16,451 bases of DNA. Source: DATKSS01 sp035533335. Its GTDB lineage: Bacteria; Chloroflexota; Dormibacteria; Dormibacterales; Dormibacteraceae. Both the position numbers and the translations under genes were made by a program. This document shows, one piece after another, positions 14,554 to 16,451 of this stretch (position 1 is the first letter of the stretch; each line of letters opens with the position of its first letter). Below the pieces are notes generated by a model. That model did not search any database. It saw nothing but the letters and a program-made list of their open reading frames with translations, and had not been told where the DNA came from. Location: contig DATLUC010000041.1 in NCBI GenBank assembly GCA_035533335.1, positions 1-16,451 on the forward strand. The letters are read 5' to 3'.

Positions 14554-14819
14554 TTCCACGACCCTAAGAACCTGTCATGGCCCTGGTCGGCGAAGTTGGT
14601 GAATTTACTGAGATTTTCCAGTGGCTTACGGCGGCCGAGGCGATGAGCGATTCAGCCCGTGCCGAGGCTATTCGGGACGAGTTGGCAGACACTCTCTACT
14701 ACGTGCTGCGCCTGTGTGATGTCCTCGAGGTTGATCTCCCAGGCGCCCTTCAAGCGAAGTTGGCCAAGACCGAGAAGCGCTACCCCGTCGAGAAGAGGCG
14801 GGGCAACGCCGAGAAGTAA
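14554..14819 (+). pseudogene. MazG-like nucleotide pyrophosphohydrolase, frameshifted and truncated
   Basis: FHDPKNLS (14554-14576) is in one frame and MALVGEVGEFTEIFQWLTAA onwards is in another, starting at ATG 14577. Adding one base at 14575-14577 would join them into the typical FHxPKNLxMAL...EFxExFQWL sequence of dCTPase/MazG-like enzymes. The metal-binding ExxE...ExxD pattern survives (GEVGEFTE and RDELADTL). The end YPVEKRRGNAEK is typical. The N-terminal 20-25 residues of the family are not recognisable upstream. An 80-aa product from ATG 14577 could still be made, but it would lack the first helix. Confidence 0.65.
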
Positions 14820-14822
14820 CCG

Positions 14823-14960
14823 AGTTCTCCAGCTGATGGCAAAGCTGCGGAGGCCGCATGCCGGTTCGTCGAGTCGACCGGGAAGCGCGCGGTAATCGGT
14901 GCACTCACCCACGCTCATGAGATCCTGCGAGGCGATCGTGGGGTCCAGGTGGCTGTGAAG
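14823..14960 (+). pseudogene. arcC: Carbamate kinase, C-terminal remnant
   Basis: Starting four bases after the MazG-like stop, the frame reads GKAAEAACRFVESTGKRAVI then GALTHAHEILRGDRGVQV. This resembles the last 45 residues of carbamate kinase (GPKVEAACRFVE...G.RAVIG.L.....G..GT.V). The family's GSMGPK lead-in appears as ADGKAAE. The rest of the kinase (about 270 residues) is missing, and the frame runs on into unrelated sequence at about 14960-15284. It is a fragment joined end to end with other broken genes. Confidence 0.55.
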
Positions 14961-14979
14961 TCGTCCGGGACCGCCGACT

Positions 14980-15781
14980 GTGGTCTACGCGGCCACGGTC
15001 GCTGGCCTGAACTACCTCAGCACCGCCTTCATGCTGGCGTTGGTGCAACGGAAGTCCTTCGGGGTGACGCTATCGGAAAACGTTGGCCTTTCCTTAGTGT
15101 CAGCGACGCTGGTAGTCAGCTTTGCCGGCGGGATTCTCTACTTTCTGCTTCAGTTCCCGGTCGGTTACTTCATTGTGCCAGTGCTGTTTGGCCTTGTTCT
15201 GGCCACACGAGGTGGGATCGCCGACGTTCAGAGGCAAACGATGCTCAAGGACCAGACGCTCGAGCTTGCAGCACAGGCGCTTGACGCTCGCGATCGGTAT
15301 ACGGATTCGCATTCGATACGCGTCTCGGAGATGGCCGGCCGCCTCGGCGACCACCTCGGGCTCGGCGATCGCAAGGTCGACCTTCTACGTACCGCCGGAT
15401 CTCTGCACGATCTCGGCATGATCGGGGTCCGCGACGACGTACTCGGTAAGGCGGGGCCCTGACATCGGGGCGGACATGATCGCTCAACATTCCGCCTTGG
15501 CTGAAGTTGCACCGATTGTGCGACACCATCACGAACGCTGGAATGGAACCGGTTACCCAGCCGGACTGAAAGGCACGGACATACCCTTGGGCGCCCGAAT
15601 CATCGCTGTGGCCGAGTCGTTCGATGCGATCACCATCGGGCGGGTCTACCGGAGATCGCTTATGACTCCGATCGCGGCTGTGGAGGACATTAGCCGCAGA
15701 GTCAATCACTGGTACGACCCAGACGTTGTCGACGCGCTGCGAGAGATACATGGGCTGAAGCCGCTGAAGGTCGGGGAACGA
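14980..15781 (+). pseudogene. HD-GYP domain phosphodiesterase, broken by internal deletion
   Basis: The first part (14980-15462) encodes three or four membrane helices and then the HD half: QTLELAAQALDARDRYTDSH, HSIRVSEMAGRLGDHL, and LHDLGMIGVRDDVLGKAGP with the HD pair at 15406-15411. It stops at 15460-15462. The second half resumes one frame over with PDIGADMIAQH, HHERWNGTGYPAGLKG (GYP at 15551-15559) and a normal end near LREIHGLKPL. About a dozen residues that normally link the halves (the LTxEEWxxxxxHP segment) are missing, with a frame change, so an intact cyclic-di-GMP phosphodiesterase cannot be made. The N-terminus is also cut, next to the carbamate kinase fragment. The second frame stays open to 16000. 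Confidence 0.8.
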
Positions 15782-15864
15782 CCGGAGGGGCCGCGCTCTT
15801 CCTCACCGAGAAAGAGGAGGATCGGGACATGGCGCAGCCCTACATCTATCAACCCACAACATGC

Positions 15865-15939
15865 TGGTGCTCGTGCGGGGAGTCGAACCCTGAACCTTGG
15901 GATTAAGAGTCTCATTCCTCCCGTCACTTGTGATCGAGC
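15865..15939 (-). tRNA. tRNA-Lys(CTT) 3' half, degenerate or partial
   Basis: On the minus strand the 3' half is clear: anticodon loop CTCTTAA (anticodon CTT), TCCCA stem, a TTCGACT T-loop with a stem of four pairs and one A-C mismatch, then CACGAGC, discriminator A and encoded CCA (ending at 15865). The 5' half is poor: GCTCG at 15939-15935 could pair with the acceptor end at the correct total length of 75 nt, and TGAGA matches four of five anticodon-stem positions, but no D-arm is visible. It is either a decayed tRNA gene or a 3' fragment left by tRNA-targeted integration. Confidence 0.55.
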
Positions 15940-16208
15940 TATCGCTAATAGGCATCGTTATCGGCATCAATCGGACTCTCGCTCGAGTCTGCGCATATAA
16001 CTCAAGTCCGCACCCATATAAGAGGACGCGCGGGGTATCCCGACAGTAAGACCGGTTCAGGACAATGTTTTGAGGGCAGAAGACCGGGCCGGTCCCCGGC
16101 GCCAGTTCCTCAAACCCAGCGTGGGCGACTCACGTGGACTCAATCCCGTGCCGACCAAGGGTGCCGCCTTCGGACCGGCGCGCGACATACGGCTAACCTT
16201 CTGCTCGT

Positions 16209-16451
16209 ATGCGCCCCGAGTTTGCCGCGGGAGCCCGCAACGCGGTGCGGACCTGCTTGAACATTGGCCCGACAGACCGGGTTTGCATCATCCAGGACCG
16301 GTCTCGAACCGAGATCGCCGAGGGCATCGAGGAGGAAGCGCGAGGGACCGGCGCGTCGGTTCGTGCCTGGACGATGGAGGACCACGTCGAGCGCCCGGCG
16401 ACCTCTTTCCCACGCTCGATCGCAGATGAAGTCATTCGCTTTCGTCCGACT
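16209..16451 (+). CDS. M29-like (AmpS/leucyl) aminopeptidase, N-terminal part
   Basis: The frame from ATG 16209 stays open to the window end (81 codons). It reads AAGARNAVRTCLNIGPTDRV then IIQDRSRTEIAEGIEEEARG and SVRAWTMEDHVERP. The pattern A.NAV.TCL.(L/I).P.D.V.II.D..T.EI...I...A...G matches the N-terminal domain of M29/COG2309 metallo-aminopeptidases, where a helix leads into a Rossmann-like strand. The metal-binding residues would lie beyond the window. There is no strong Shine-Dalgarno sequence upstream. The preceding 16001-16208 holds no gene I can support. The family call rests on a short region. Confidence 0.6.
   Translation, partial: MRPEFAAGARNAVRTCLNIGPTDRVCIIQDRSRTEIAEGIEEEARGTGASVRAWTMEDHVERPATSFPRSIADEVIRFRPT

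Noticed and set aside
14227..14559. Minus-strand 110-aa frame upstream of cydA
   Set aside because: Composition is Arg/Gly/Pro-rich with no motif; it overlaps the MazG-like remnant and the cydA leader. Probably chance.
16070..16429. 119-aa plus-strand frame overlapping the window end
   Set aside because: It is Arg/Gly/Pro-rich and lies over the aminopeptidase-like frame starting at 16209, which has recognisable family pattern and stays open.
1..16451. CRISPR arrays, retron or other RT-based defence system around the reverse transcriptase
   Set aside because: No regularly spaced repeats were seen. The RT has maturase-type motifs and is followed by a textbook group II domain V, so it is an intron protein rather than a defence RT.

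Overview
The window looks like an accessory, gene-decay-rich stretch of a high-G+C bacterial chromosome, most likely actinobacterial (inference). The main reason is the central operon: an ArsR-type regulator followed by hydrogenase-4/formate-hydrogenlyase-like membrane and hydrogenase subunits. Its gene content, order and protein lengths resemble Mycobacterium tuberculosis Rv0081-Rv0087. The HicAB-type modules and IS families also fit that group. No rRNA gene or phylogenetic marker is present to settle the lineage.

Layout. (1) Positions 1-1635 hold the 3' end of a group II intron (reverse transcriptase/maturase C-terminus, then a textbook domain V and a domain VI-like stem) inserted in an IS256/Mutator-family transposase gene whose 3' exon follows. 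(2) Positions 1666-2378, minus strand, hold an intact hicA-hicB toxin-antitoxin operon with a two-copy 21-bp tandem repeat at its promoter. (3) Positions 2619-3143, minus strand, hold an unrecognised protein. (4) Positions 3216-10754, plus strand, hold a palindromic element, the arsR-like gene, a 33-codon ORF, and hyfB-hyfC-hyfE-hyfF-hyfG-hyfI. From the 33-codon ORF to hyfG the genes overlap end to end, which implies translational coupling; hyfI has its own strong ribosome binding site. (5) Positions 10870-11889 are a graveyard: an IS481-type transposase N-terminal fragment joined to a hicB C-terminus, a hicA gene with two +1 frameshifts, and a typA/bipA C-terminal remnant. (6) Positions 11886-14230, minus strand, hold an intact cydA-cydB pair (cytochrome bd oxidase, short-Q-loop/CIO type). 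(7) Positions 14554-15781 hold more remnants: a frameshifted MazG-like pyrophosphohydrolase, a carbamate kinase C-terminal piece and an HD-GYP protein broken by an internal deletion. (8) At 15865-15939, minus strand, is a tRNA-Lys(CTT) 3' half with a degenerate 5' half, possibly an integration scar. (9) From 16209 to the window end is the start of an M29-like aminopeptidase gene.

Functionally, the intact core is two respiratory modules: a putative H2-evolving or ion-pumping group 4 [NiFe]-hydrogenase-like complex under an ArsR-family repressor, and a high-affinity terminal oxidase. Both are associated with low-oxygen life in relatives. The hydrogenase-like operon lacks formate dehydrogenase, ferredoxin-like electron-transfer subunits and maturation genes within the window. 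Its large subunit ends exactly where maturation proteases normally cut. These are the most interesting biochemical features here.
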